DNA from: CAYYMX01 sp964473045
Lineage (GTDB): Bacteria; Pseudomonadota; Alphaproteobacteria; Methylaequorales; Methylaequoraceae
Assembly: GCA_964473045.1 (NCBI GenBank)
Contig: CAYYMX010000038.1
Location: forward strand, 1-12,436
Reading direction: 5' to 3'
Length of the DNA stretch: 12,436 nt
Below, piece after piece: positions 1 to 6,519 of the stretch; position 1 is the stretch's first letter, and the number at the start of each line of letters is the position of its first letter. Below the pieces are notes generated by a model, which worked only from the letters and a program-made list of their open reading frames with translations, ran no database searches and was not told the origin of the DNA. The position numbers and the translations under genes were made by a program.

Positions 1-503
1 ATGTTTTTGGCGGGTTTTTGAATAAGGGTTTGTGTGGCCAATACATGTTCGACTTCACTTGTCCCAATACCAAATGCCAGAGCACCAAAAGCTCCGTGAG
101 TAGCTGTATGGCTGTCACCACAAACAATTGTCATTCCAGGTTGCGTTATGCCTTGTTCAGGCCCTACAATGTGAACAATTCCTTGTCTTTTGTCGAGTAA
201 TGGAAAAAGATTTACACCAAACTCCTTACAATTTTTTTCTAACGTTTCTACTTGTATTCGGCTTTCTTTATCTTTAATTCCATTTGAGCGATCACTTGTT
301 GGGACATTGTGATCTGCAACTGCGAAAGTATATTTAGGTTTTCTGACTTTTCTTTTCGAATTTCTTAGTCCTTCAAACGCTTGAGGACTTGTTACTTCAT
401 GAATTAAATGTCTATCAATATATAATAAACAGGTTTCATCTTCTTGCTGTTCTACAAGATGATTGCTCCATATTTTATCAAAAATTGTTTGAGGTCTTCT
501 CAT
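1..503 (-). CDS. leuC: 3-isopropylmalate dehydratase large subunit, N-terminal part (cut by window edge)
   Basis: This is the large, Fe-S-binding subunit of isopropylmalate isomerase, which acts with LeuD to convert 2- to 3-isopropylmalate in leucine synthesis in the cytoplasm. Translating back from the ATG at 503-501 gives about 167 residues, open to the edge, starting MRRPQTIFDKIW. Family signatures follow in order: LLYIDRHLIHEVTSPQAF (about residues 26-43), DHNVPT (64-69), KNCKEFGV (90-97), GIVHIVGPEQG, then CGDSHTATHGAFGALAFGIG and EVEHVLATQTL. A whole LeuC is about 465 residues, so roughly a third is here and the three cluster cysteines lie outside the window. It is 39 bases downstream of rplS on the same strand. 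That gap is nearly pure A/T with a T5ATA5 palindrome and no Shine-Dalgarno, so leuC is probably read through from the ribosomal operon. The identification is very secure; the start is likely because the N-terminus aligns with known LeuC proteins. Confidence 0.96.
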   Translation of the reverse strand, partial: MRRPQTIFDKIWSNHLVEQQEDETCLLYIDRHLIHEVTSPQAFEGLRNSKRKVRKPKYTFAVADHNVPTSDRSNGIKDKESRIQVETLEKNCKEFGVNLFPLLDKRQGIVHIVGPEQGITQPGMTIVCGDSHTATHGAFGALAFGIGTSEVEHVLATQTLIQKPAKN

Positions 504-542
504 TCTACAAAAATTTTTTTATAAAAATAAAAAAAATTAGAG

Positions 543-1082
543 TTAAACTTTTTTTTCTTCAGATTTTCCTTCAGATTCATTAATATTTTGTTTGTCTGAC
601 AGTTCTTTAGTAGAAACTTTTCCTTGGATATTTTCTGATTTTTTTTTAATTTGATCATTACTTTTTTTAGCAACGGTACTATCTGTTTGATTGGTATTAT
701 TACTTACTTTTTCAATATTTTCATAGATGTTCTTTTCAGCTATTCTGGCAGATTTTCCACTTCTACCTCTCAAATAATAAAGTTTTGATCTTCTAACATC
801 ACCGCCTTTAACAATCTCAATTTTATTGATTTGAGGAGAATAGAGTGGAAGAACTCTTTCTATTCCTTCACCATATGAGATTTTTCTGATAGTAAAAGAT
901 GAATTGATACCAGCATTTTTTTTTGCAATGCAGATACCCTCAAAAACTTGTATTCTTTCTTTTTCCCCTTCTTTAACTTTTAGATGAACTTTTAAAGTAT
1001 CTCCAGGATTAAATTTGGGATATGATTTTCCTGTCTGCAATTCTTTCAGATGTTGATTTTCATAATTATCAAGTACATTCAT
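543..1082 (-). CDS. rplS: 50S ribosomal protein L19 with long acidic/basic C-terminal tail
   Basis: L19 is a large-subunit protein at the 30S-50S interface. I chose the ATG at 1082 (MNVLDNYENQHL), not an ATG 33 bases upstream, because a strong purine-rich ribosome site (AGGGGAG) sits just before it and L19 normally begins this way; this gives 179 residues. The core is residues 1-117: FNPGDTLKVHLKVKEGEKER (25-44), FEGICIAKKNAGINSSFT (48-65), GEGIERVLPLYSPQI (71-85), GDVRRSKLYYLRGRSGKSARI (94-114). L19 is usually about 115-125 residues. Here residues 118-179 form an extra tail rich in Lys, Glu, Ser, Asn and Gln, with no recognisable fold. Only 10 bases separate it from the trmD stop, and the ribosome site overlaps that stop, which suggests translational coupling. 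Identity is secure; the tail's role is unknown. Confidence 0.97.
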   Translation of the reverse strand: MNVLDNYENQHLKELQTGKSYPKFNPGDTLKVHLKVKEGEKERIQVFEGICIAKKNAGINSSFTIRKISYGEGIERVLPLYSPQINKIEIVKGGDVRRSKLYYLRGRSGKSARIAEKNIYENIEKVSNNTNQTDSTVAKKSNDQIKKKSENIQGKVSTKELSDKQNINESEGKSEEKKV

Positions 1083-1086
1083 AATT

Positions 1087-1094
1087 CTCCCCTT
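1087..1094 (-). promoter_or_regulatory. Strong Shine-Dalgarno of rplS
   Basis: Read on the minus strand, AAGGGGAG ends four bases before the rplS ATG and begins within the trmD stop codon. It decides the start of rplS at 1082. It is one of only two clear Shine-Dalgarno sequences in the window; the other precedes rpsP. Confidence 0.8.
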
Positions 1095-1776
1095 ATTTTT
1101 TTTTATACAAATCAAATAAATCTGGTCTAACCCTTTTTGTTTGTTCTATAGACTTTTTTAATCTCCAATCTGAAATTTTCTTATGATTTCCACTTTTTAA
1201 TATACCAGGTACACTTAAATTTTTCCACTTTGTTGGTTTTGTGTACTGAGGGTATTCAAGTAAATGATTTTGAAAACTCTCAGAAGCTAAACTTTCTTTA
1301 TTACCTAATACTTCAGGAATCAATCTTACGCAAGCATCAATTAAAATAAATGATGCTATTTCTCCTCCTGAAAGAATATAATCTCCAATAGAAATTTCTT
1401 TAATATCATTGTATTTCAAAAATCTTTCGTCTACGCCTTCGTATCTCCCACAAACTAAAATTATTTCTTTATTCAAGGCGATTTCTTTTATGGTTTCTTG
1501 ATTGAGTTTTTCTCCTCTTGGTGATAGGTAAAATGTTTTCAGTTTTTTTTTGTTAACAAACTCTAATGATTTTTGGAGTATATCAGCTTTCATTATCATG
1601 CCAGGGCCTCCACCAAAAGGTTTGTCGTCAACAGTTTTTGATTTGTTAGTGGAAAAGTCTCTAATGTTAATTGTTTTAATTTCAAATAATTTTTTTTTCA
1701 AAGCTTTTCTATGCAATGAAAAATTTAATGGCCCAGGAAACATTTCTGGAAATAAAGTTAGGATATTAAATTTCAT
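1093..1776 (-). CDS. trmD: tRNA (guanine-N1-)-methyltransferase TrmD
   Basis: TrmD methylates G37 at N1 in tRNAs reading CNN/CGG-type codons, using S-adenosylmethionine, and so prevents +1 frameshifting. The 227 residues match the usual length. Visible SPOUT trefoil-knot motifs are: NILTLFPEMF (4-13), VDDKPFGGGPGM (49-60), FYLSPRGEKLNQ (82-93), VCGRYEGVDERF (108-119), ISIGDYILSGGE (128-139), RLIPEVLG (151-158), LLEYPQYTKP (172-181) and VPGILKSGNHKKI (189-201). The catalytic-loop acid is Glu (E174) where E. coli has Asp in LLDCPHYT, and PHYT reads PQYT; I recall LLEYP as common among alphaproteobacteria. The start overlaps the rimM stop by 11 bases and has no Shine-Dalgarno, so translation is probably coupled to rimM. 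The order rpsP-rimM-trmD-rplS is the classic bacterial operon. Confidence 0.98.
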   Translation of the reverse strand: MKFNILTLFPEMFPGPLNFSLHRKALKKKLFEIKTINIRDFSTNKSKTVDDKPFGGGPGMIMKADILQKSLEFVNKKKLKTFYLSPRGEKLNQETIKEIALNKEIILVCGRYEGVDERFLKYNDIKEISIGDYILSGGEIASFILIDACVRLIPEVLGNKESLASESFQNHLLEYPQYTKPTKWKNLSVPGILKSGNHKKISDWRLKKSIEQTKRVRPDLFDLYKKK

Positions 1777-2236
1777 AGTATTCAGGATTAAGATGAATGG
1801 TTCTTTTTTTTATATCAACTTTAAGCACATCATCTTTGTTAAATGGTACTAACAAGATATACGTTTGCGTTTTAATTTCAAGATAATTTCCAGCCCCATG
1901 ATTTTTTATGGAAATTACTTCCCCAATTTTTTTTTTAATCAAGCAAACATTTACACCCTCAAGGTCACTAAAGTAAAATTCATTCTTTTTTAATTTAGGA
2001 AGATCTGACCTTTGTATAAAAATAAATCTTCCTACGAATTCTTTTGCTTTTTCAATTGATTTAAAATCTGCCACTAACTTTCTATTTTTTTTTTTAATTT
2101 TAAATTTTATAGGATTATTATTTTCTAAAAAAAAATTTGTATATTTAAATATATCATTGCTATTTTCAAGAAAGCTATTGATAATTATATCTCCGGCAAT
2201 TCCAAAAGGCTTACCAAATTGGCCAATAATAATCAT
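1766..2236 (-). CDS. rimM: Ribosome maturation factor RimM
   Basis: RimM binds S19 and helps assemble the head of the 30S subunit. The 156-residue product has the two-domain RimM layout. The N-terminal part begins MIIIGQFGKPFGIAGDI, matching the family's G-x-(hydrophobic)-x-x-hydrophobic-G-x-x-G-x-(hydrophobic) opening. The C-terminal PRC-barrel part includes DLEGVNVCLIKKKIGEVISI (about 92-111) and ends with LVPFNKDDVLKVDIKKRTI. It is somewhat shorter and more lysine-rich than E. coli RimM (182 residues), with a compacted middle. The ATG at 2236 is the only in-frame start near the conserved N-terminus; a weak AAAGG lies about 11 bases upstream. The sequence is divergent, but position between rpsP and trmD makes the call firm. 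Confidence 0.94.
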   Translation of the reverse strand: MIIIGQFGKPFGIAGDIIINSFLENSNDIFKYTNFFLENNNPIKFKIKKKNRKLVADFKSIEKAKEFVGRFIFIQRSDLPKLKKNEFYFSDLEGVNVCLIKKKIGEVISIKNHGAGNYLEIKTQTYILLVPFNKDDVLKVDIKKRTIHLNPEYYEI

Positions 2237-2253
2237 ATGTTCATTTGCCTTTG

Positions 2254-2276
2254 ATATTTTTTCTGGCCTAAAATAT
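2254..2276 (-). other. A/T-stem hairpin in rpsP-rimM spacer (weak)
   Basis: The 110-base rpsP-rimM spacer (2237-2346) contains a perfect 7-base inverted repeat (ATATTTT / AAAATAT) around a 9-base loop containing GGCC, ending about 17 bases before the rimM start. All stem pairs are A-T, so stability would be low, and there is no terminal U-run. The remainder of the spacer shows no structure I can support. Confidence 0.2.
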
Positions 2277-2346
2277 TCTTTTATTATGAAAAAAATTTAA
2301 ATAAATGCAGGGATTCTTTTTTTTGCAATCTCTTTTCAATTCTTTT

Positions 2347-2907
2347 TTAATCATTTTTGTTTTCTGGCTGTGATTGAGCTGCGGGTGTTTGCGGTTGAGC
2401 TGCGGGTGTTTGCGGTTGAGCTGCGGGTGTTTGCGGTTTTGCGACTGGCTGTGGTTCCACAGGCTTTGCAACTGGTTTTTGGGTTTCGGTAGTTTGTGTT
2501 TTAGCTTGATCATGTGTTGATGTGCCAGTCTGTTTTGGTGTTGGAGTGGCAACATTTTCTTGTTTAGATTTTAGTTTCTCCTCTTTAGCTTTATTCTTTT
2601 CTATTGTTTTTTTTCTTGGTTTATTTTGCTTTGTTTGCTTAGGAATCTCTGGTTTTGCAACCATCCCTTCAAGTACTAAAAATTTGGTTACTCTTTGTGT
2701 AGGCTGTGCCCCAACAGATAACCAATATTTTATTCTTTCCTTATTTAGTGTTATTCTTTCTGAGTCTTCTTTTGATTTCATAGGGTTGTATGTTCCAAGG
2801 CGTTCAAGGTATCTTCCGTCCCTAGGTGCCCTAATATCAGCAGCGACAATTCTAAAAAAAGGCCTTTTTTTAGACCCTCCTCTTGATAATCTCAATGCAA
2901 CAGCCAT
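2347..2907 (-). CDS. rpsP: 30S ribosomal protein S16 with ~100-residue low-complexity tail
   Basis: S16 is a small-subunit assembly protein. Residues 1-80 are the complete core: MAVALRLSRGGSKKRPFFRI, VAADIRAPRDGRYLERLGTYNP (21-42), then RITLNKERIKYWLSVGAQPT (51-70) and VTKFLV. The usual length is 80-165 residues; this protein has 186. Residues 85-120 are very basic (Lys/Arg/Gln), and residues 121-186 are rich in Pro, Ala, Gln and Thr, ending with PQTPAAQ three times in tandem (158-164, 165-171, 172-178). The start at 2907 is supported by a strong Shine-Dalgarno (AAGGGAG) six bases upstream. It lies 18 bases after the ffh stop, within the same operon. Some alphaproteobacterial S16 proteins carry Ala/Pro/Lys tails; the exact triple repeat is the odd part. 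A shadow frame over the repeat (RKHPQLN units) is not a gene. Confidence 0.97.
   Translation of the reverse strand: MAVALRLSRGGSKKRPFFRIVAADIRAPRDGRYLERLGTYNPMKSKEDSERITLNKERIKYWLSVGAQPTQRVTKFLVLEGMVAKPEIPKQTKQNKPRKKTIEKNKAKEEKLKSKQENVATPTPKQTGTSTHDQAKTQTTETQKPVAKPVEPQPVAKPQTPAAQPQTPAAQPQTPAAQSQPENKND
2374..2436. repeat. Perfect 3 x 21-bp GC-rich tandem repeat inside rpsP
   Basis: Three identical contiguous copies lie at 2374-2394, 2395-2415 and 2416-2436. Each unit has 13 G/C in 21 bases, in sharp contrast with the AT-rich surroundings, and encodes PQTPAAQ in the S16 tail. Because 21 is a multiple of three, loss or gain of a copy keeps the reading frame. Confidence 0.97.
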
Positions 2908-2913
2908 TACTTT

Positions 2914-2920
2914 CTCCCTT
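2914..2920 (-). promoter_or_regulatory. Strong Shine-Dalgarno of rpsP
   Basis: AAGGGAG on the minus strand is spaced six bases from the rpsP ATG, within the 18-base ffh-rpsP gap. It fixes the rpsP start and suggests independent, high-level initiation on S16. Confidence 0.8.
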
Positions 2921-2925
2921 TCTAA

Positions 2926-4302
2926 TTAAAAATTATTTTTTTGATTTAAAAGTGATTGAATATCACTAGATTGGCCTGAGGTGATTAATTTTTCCAGGTT
3001 TTTATTTCTGCCCATTTTTTTCATCATCTGACTCATTTTTTTAAATTGTTTTAGTAGTTTGTTAATGTCTTGAACGGATGTTCCCGAACCTTTAGAGATT
3101 CTAATTTTTCTTGAGGCTTTTATAATGTCTGGAAAGGTTTTTTCTTTTGGAGTCATTGAGCCTATAATTGCTTTTTGAATTGTAAATATTTGATTGTTTT
3201 CAACAGATTCTTCTACTTTGTCTTTAAATGAGTTTAATCCAGGGAGATATTTAAGAAATCCTTTTATCCCTCCCATTTTTGATAATTGATCTAATTGTTT
3301 TGAATAGTCGGATAATGAAAAGCGCCCTTTAAGAATTTTTTTTTGAAGTTTTTGCGATTCTTCTTGATTAATCTCTTCAGAAGCTTTTTCTACAAGAGTT
3401 ACAACATCGCCCATTCCTAAGATTCTGCTTGCAATTCTGTCTGGATGGAAAACTTCTAAGTCAGCGATTTTTTCTCCGATTCCAATAAACTTTATGGGTT
3501 TTTGTGTAATGGATGTCATTGAAAGAGCAGCTCCTCCTCTACTGTCACCATCAACTCTAGTAAGGATAATTCCTGTTAGGTTAAGTTTTTCAGAGAAACT
3601 TTTGGCCGTGTTAACAGCATCTTGTCCTGTCATTGAGTCACTAACCAAAAAAGTTTCAGTTAACTTTATTTTTGATGAAATTTCAGAAACCTCATTCATC
3701 ATTTTTTTGTCAATATGATTTCGACCAGCACTGTCAAGAATTAGTACGTCAAATTGTTCTGACTCGGCTTTATTAAGAGCTTTTTTTGATATTTCTAGAG
3801 GTTTTTTATCAATTTGAAGATCTAGAGTGCAAATATTGTTTTCCTCACCCAACGTTAAAAGTTGCTCTTGTGCTGCTGGTCTATATATATCAAGTGAAGC
3901 CATAAGAACCTTTTTACTTCTAATTTTTTCAAGCCATTTTGCTAACTTTGCAGAAGTTGTGGTTTTTCCAGAACCTTGAAGTCCAACCATCATAATTACT
4001 ACAGGCGGTTTATTTCTTAAATTAATCTCAGAATTTTGCGATCCTAAAAGATTAACTAATTCATCATTAACAATCTTAACAACCATTTGTCCGGGTGTGA
4101 CACTTTTAAAAACTTCCGTGCCTAATGCTTTAGCTTTAATTTTTTCTATAAAATCTTTAGCTACAGAAATTGATACATCTGCTTCGAGCAAGGCAACTCT
4201 AATTTCTCTAAGAGCTTCATTAAGTGTGGGTTCATCAATTACACCACTGCTTTTAAGTTTTTTAAAGACGGAGGTGATTTTATCTGTTAGATTTGTAAAC
4301 AT
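2926..4302 (-). CDS. ffh: Signal recognition particle GTPase Ffh (SRP54)
   Basis: Ffh binds signal sequences emerging from the ribosome and 4.5S RNA, and delivers nascent membrane proteins to FtsY. The 458 residues are full length. The N domain spans about 1-90 and the G domain about 95-295, with G1 GLQGSGKTT (107-115), DIYRPAAQEQL (138-148), G3 DSAGR (190-194, usually DTAGR), SMTGQDA (223-229), G4 TRVDGDSRGGAAL (248-260, the alphaproteobacterial form of TKxD) and GIGEKIADLEVF (274-285). The methionine-rich M domain follows, with GMGDVVTLVEK, KGFLKYLPG (347-355), GSMTPKE (381-387) and the RNA/signal-binding segment RKIRISKGSGTSVQDINKLL (398-417) and MSQMMKKMG. There is no Shine-Dalgarno before the ATG. 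It heads the minus-strand operon and has a structured leader (4335-4363). Its receptor gene ftsY lies about 2.2 kb away on the other strand. Confidence 0.98.
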   Translation of the reverse strand: MFTNLTDKITSVFKKLKSSGVIDEPTLNEALREIRVALLEADVSISVAKDFIEKIKAKALGTEVFKSVTPGQMVVKIVNDELVNLLGSQNSEINLRNKPPVVIMMVGLQGSGKTTTSAKLAKWLEKIRSKKVLMASLDIYRPAAQEQLLTLGEENNICTLDLQIDKKPLEISKKALNKAESEQFDVLILDSAGRNHIDKKMMNEVSEISSKIKLTETFLVSDSMTGQDAVNTAKSFSEKLNLTGIILTRVDGDSRGGAALSMTSITQKPIKFIGIGEKIADLEVFHPDRIASRILGMGDVVTLVEKASEEINQEESQKLQKKILKGRFSLSDYSKQLDQLSKMGGIKGFLKYLPGLNSFKDKVEESVENNQIFTIQKAIIGSMTPKEKTFPDIIKASRKIRISKGSGTSVQDINKLLKQFKKMSQMMKKMGRNKNLEKLITSGQSSDIQSLLNQKNNF

Positions 4303-4328
4303 ATTTTTACAAGTTTTTTATTTCAAAC

Positions 4329-4363
4329 AAAAAAAGTCAGTGCACGAAACTCGTGGACTGACT
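4329..4363 (-). promoter_or_regulatory. ffh leader hairpin with U-run (attenuator-like)
   Basis: On the minus strand, 4363-4335 forms a 13-base-pair stem (AGTCAGTCCACGA with TCGTGCACTGACT) interrupted by a single C-C mismatch, around a GTT loop. It runs directly into seven T residues (4335-4329), then GTTTG. This is the shape of an intrinsic terminator, yet it lies about 30 bases upstream of the ffh ATG and just downstream of a possible promoter. No gene is transcribed leftward into it: dapF on the other side points away. A role as a regulatory leader is therefore more likely than an operon end. From memory, a 2009 computational survey of 'Ca. Pelagibacter ubique' intergenic regions (Meyer and colleagues) proposed a structured RNA before the SRP protein gene; I cannot confirm this is the same motif. 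Confidence 0.75.
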
Positions 4364-4379
4364 GAAATTAATAATTGTT

Positions 4380-4408
4380 TTTATACCAAAAAACATTTAA
4401 TTCTTAAA
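4380..4408 (-). promoter_or_regulatory. Possible sigma-70 promoter of ffh operon
   Basis: On the minus strand, TTTAAG (4408-4403) and TATAAA (4385-4380) are separated by exactly 17 bases. The -10 matches five of six consensus positions but the -35 only three of six, so this is modest evidence in AT-rich DNA. It would start transcription near 4373 and give a leader of about 70 bases holding the hairpin. The same 126-base gap must also contain the divergent dapF promoter, which I cannot place convincingly. Confidence 0.4.
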
Positions 4409-4428
4409 GTTATTTATAAATTTGGTTT

Positions 4429-5277
4429 ATGAAGCTATTTAATTTTTTAAAAATGCACGGTCTTGAAAATGATTTTGTGATCATTCTTTTGGATGAAGAA
4501 ACCTCTATAACACCGAGAATGATTCAAAACTTGTCAAACAGAAAAACTGGTATTGGGTGTGATTTAGTAGTTTTTTTAAAAAATAATAAGACTGATTTGG
4601 CAGATGTTTCAGCTCTTTTTTATAATGCCGATGGTTCAGAGGCTCAAATCTGTGGAAATGCATTGAGGTGTATAGGAAAGTTTTTTTTTAAAAAATTAAA
4701 CAAAAAAAATATTGTTGTCGAAACTAATGCAGGATTTATTGATTTGGAAGAGGTAAGAGATAAGAAAATTTCTGTAGATATGGGTGTTCCAAAATTTGAT
4801 TGGCAAAAGATACCTTTGAGTGCAAATCTTGATACAAGAAACCTTCACATGTCATCAAAATATCTTAATGATGGATTTGCTTTGAATTTAGGTAATCCGC
4901 ATCTAATTTTTTTTGTAGATGAATTAGATAGTAGAAAGTTATCCCCTAATTTTTTAAACATAGCAAAACAACCAATATTTCCCGATGGAATAAATATTAG
5001 TGCTGTAAAAGTTTTGTCAAGAGATAGAATATCAATTTTAACTTTTGAAAGAGGAGTGGGATTAACACATGCATGTGGAAGTGGAGCATGTGCAAGTGTA
5101 ATTGCATCAAATAAACTCAACTTTTGTGATAAGAGTGTAAATGTTTTAATGAAAGGTGGAGAGTTAGTAATAGAAATATCAGATGACAATCATATTTTTA
5201 TGATTGGACACGCAGAAGAGGTTTTTGAAGGTCAGGTGGATATAACTAAATTTAAAAAAAAGAATGAAAAAAAATAA
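4429..5277 (+). CDS. dapF: Diaminopimelate epimerase
   Basis: DapF interconverts LL- and meso-diaminopimelate in the cytoplasm for lysine and peptidoglycan synthesis. The 282 residues match the family. Both catalytic cysteines are visible: C75 in CGNALRC (75-81) and C216 in ACGSGACAS (215-223). Also present are the opening KMHGLENDFV (8-17), FYNADGSEAQ (64-73), GNPH (155-158) and E208-R209 in FERGVGLTH. CGNALRC replaces the commoner CGNGARC loop without losing the Cys. Start choice: the N-terminal motif begins eight residues after this ATG and no upstream ATG fits. There is no clear Shine-Dalgarno. It is divergent from ffh and its last 14 bases overlap mtaB, indicating one transcript with mtaB and ftsY. 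Confidence 0.98.
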   Translation: MKLFNFLKMHGLENDFVIILLDEETSITPRMIQNLSNRKTGIGCDLVVFLKNNKTDLADVSALFYNADGSEAQICGNALRCIGKFFFKKLNKKNIVVETNAGFIDLEEVRDKKISVDMGVPKFDWQKIPLSANLDTRNLHMSSKYLNDGFALNLGNPHLIFFVDELDSRKLSPNFLNIAKQPIFPDGINISAVKVLSRDRISILTFERGVGLTHACGSGACASVIASNKLNFCDKSVNVLMKGGELVIEISDDNHIFMIGHAEEVFEGQVDITKFKKKNEKK

Positions 5278-6517
5278 TTCAAGAGTTGTAAATTTAGGAT
5301 GTAGACTTAATTATTTTGAGTCAGAAGTAATAGACAATATTTTGTCTAAAAATAAAATATCAGATAAGATAGTAGTAAATACATGCTCGGTAACTAATCA
5401 AGCTGTTAAAAAATCAATAAGTGAAATAAAAAAAGCAAAGAGAAATTTTCCTAATCATGAAATAATAGTTACTGGATGTGCAAGTCAAGTAGAAAGACCT
5501 GTTTTTTTAAGAATGAAAGAAGTTTCAGAGATTATTGATAATAATTTAAAAACTTGTGAAGATTCTTATTTATTAGAAAAAAAAAATGTAATTAAAAAAT
5601 ATAATTTTCCATCTCTTCCAAATGGTTTTAAAAATAGGACGCGTGCCTCATTACAGATACAACAAGGATGTAATCATCGCTGTACTTTTTGCATTATACC
5701 GTTCGGAAGAGGTGATTCAATTAGTATGCCTGTGGGAGAAATTTCAAGTAGATTGAAAAATTTCATAGTTCTGGGATATAAGGAGATTATTCTCACAGGA
5801 ATTGATTTAACATCTTATGGAGGTGATTTGCCAGGAAAACCAAAATTAGGAAATGTTATTAAAAGATTGTTAGATCTTCATCCTAGATTAACAAGATTAA
5901 GACTTTCTTCAATAGATCCTGCCGAGATGGATGAAGATCTAATTGATTTATTTAAGCATGAAAAAAGATTGATGCCTCATCTCCATCTATCTTTACAATC
6001 CGGTGACAATTTAATTTTAAAAAGAATGAAAAGAAGACATACAAGAGAGCTAATTTTTAATATTTGTCATGAAATCAAATTATCTAGAAAAGATATAACT
6101 TTCGGAGCAGATGTTATAGTTGGTTTTCCAACTGAAACAGAAATAAATTTTTCTAATACAACAGACCTTATTAAAATATGTAAATTTTCAAATTTACATA
6201 TTTTTCCATTTTCACCCAAACTTGGAACTCCGGCTGCAAGAATGCCTCAGGTGGATAATAGAGTTAAATATAGAAGGGTTCAGAATCTAAAAAAAGTTTC
6301 AAAAGATATTTTGTTAGATTTGATGGCAAATAAGATTGGAAAAACGGTTGATATTTTATTTGAATCAACAAAAAAAAGTTATACGAATGATTTTTTTAAA
6401 GTTTCTATGGTTGATGGCAATAAAAAAAACATTCTTGATTTCAAAAATAAAATTGGAAAAATATTAAGAGTGAAAATTAAATCTCAAAATCAAGATTTTT
6501 TAAAAGCAGAGTTTTAG
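5264..6517 (+). CDS. mtaB: tRNA t6A37 methylthiotransferase MtaB (radical SAM)
   Basis: MtaB adds a methylthio group to t6A at position 37 of ANN-decoding tRNAs, using two 4Fe-4S clusters. Domains in order: the MTTase N-terminal domain with its three cluster cysteines C13 (NLGCRLNYFESE), C41 (NTCSVTNQA) and C72 (VTGCASQ); the radical-SAM domain with C136-x3-C140-x2-C143 (QQGCNHRCTFCIIPFGRG); then LTGIDLTSYGGD, LRLSSIDPAEM, HLHLSLQSGDN, RMKRRH, GADVIVGFPTET and FPFSPKLGTPAARMPQ. The rest resembles a short TRAM-like region. MtaB rather than MiaB is chosen from the GCRLN form of the first motif, the SIDP segment, the 417-residue length and the dapF-mtaB-ftsY context. It starts inside dapF (14-base overlap). 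A run of ten A residues (5577-5586) lies in the coding sequence. Confidence 0.93.
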   Translation: MKKNNSRVVNLGCRLNYFESEVIDNILSKNKISDKIVVNTCSVTNQAVKKSISEIKKAKRNFPNHEIIVTGCASQVERPVFLRMKEVSEIIDNNLKTCEDSYLLEKKNVIKKYNFPSLPNGFKNRTRASLQIQQGCNHRCTFCIIPFGRGDSISMPVGEISSRLKNFIVLGYKEIILTGIDLTSYGGDLPGKPKLGNVIKRLLDLHPRLTRLRLSSIDPAEMDEDLIDLFKHEKRLMPHLHLSLQSGDNLILKRMKRRHTRELIFNICHEIKLSRKDITFGADVIVGFPTETEINFSNTTDLIKICKFSNLHIFPFSPKLGTPAARMPQVDNRVKYRRVQNLKKVSKDILLDLMANKIGKTVDILFESTKKSYTNDFFKVSMVDGNKKNILDFKNKIGKILRVKIKSQNQDFLKAEF

Positions 6518-6519
6518 CA

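Noticed and set aside
504..542. Possible terminator between rplS and leuC (T5ATA5 palindrome and T-runs)
   Set aside because: The palindrome is all A/T with no loop-closing GC pairs, so it would not form a stable terminator hairpin; ordinary AT-rich spacer is sufficient explanation.
543..1115. Longer rplS starting at the ATG at 1115
   Set aside because: It would overlap trmD by 23 bases and add 11 non-homologous residues (MICIKKNKGRI), while the ATG at 1082 has a strong Shine-Dalgarno and the conserved L19 N-terminus.
2374..2436. Possible CRISPR array
   Set aside because: The 21-base copies are directly adjacent with no spacers and are coding in rpsP.
2268..2555. Minus-strand frame with RKHPQLN repeats
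   Set aside because: It is the out-of-frame translation of the rpsP tandem repeat plus the 3' spacer; the S16 frame explains the repeat.
4335..4363. Hairpin as a plus-strand terminator or part of dapF control
   Set aside because: On the plus strand the stem is followed by GAAATTAATAATTG with no T-run, and no plus-strand gene ends upstream of it.
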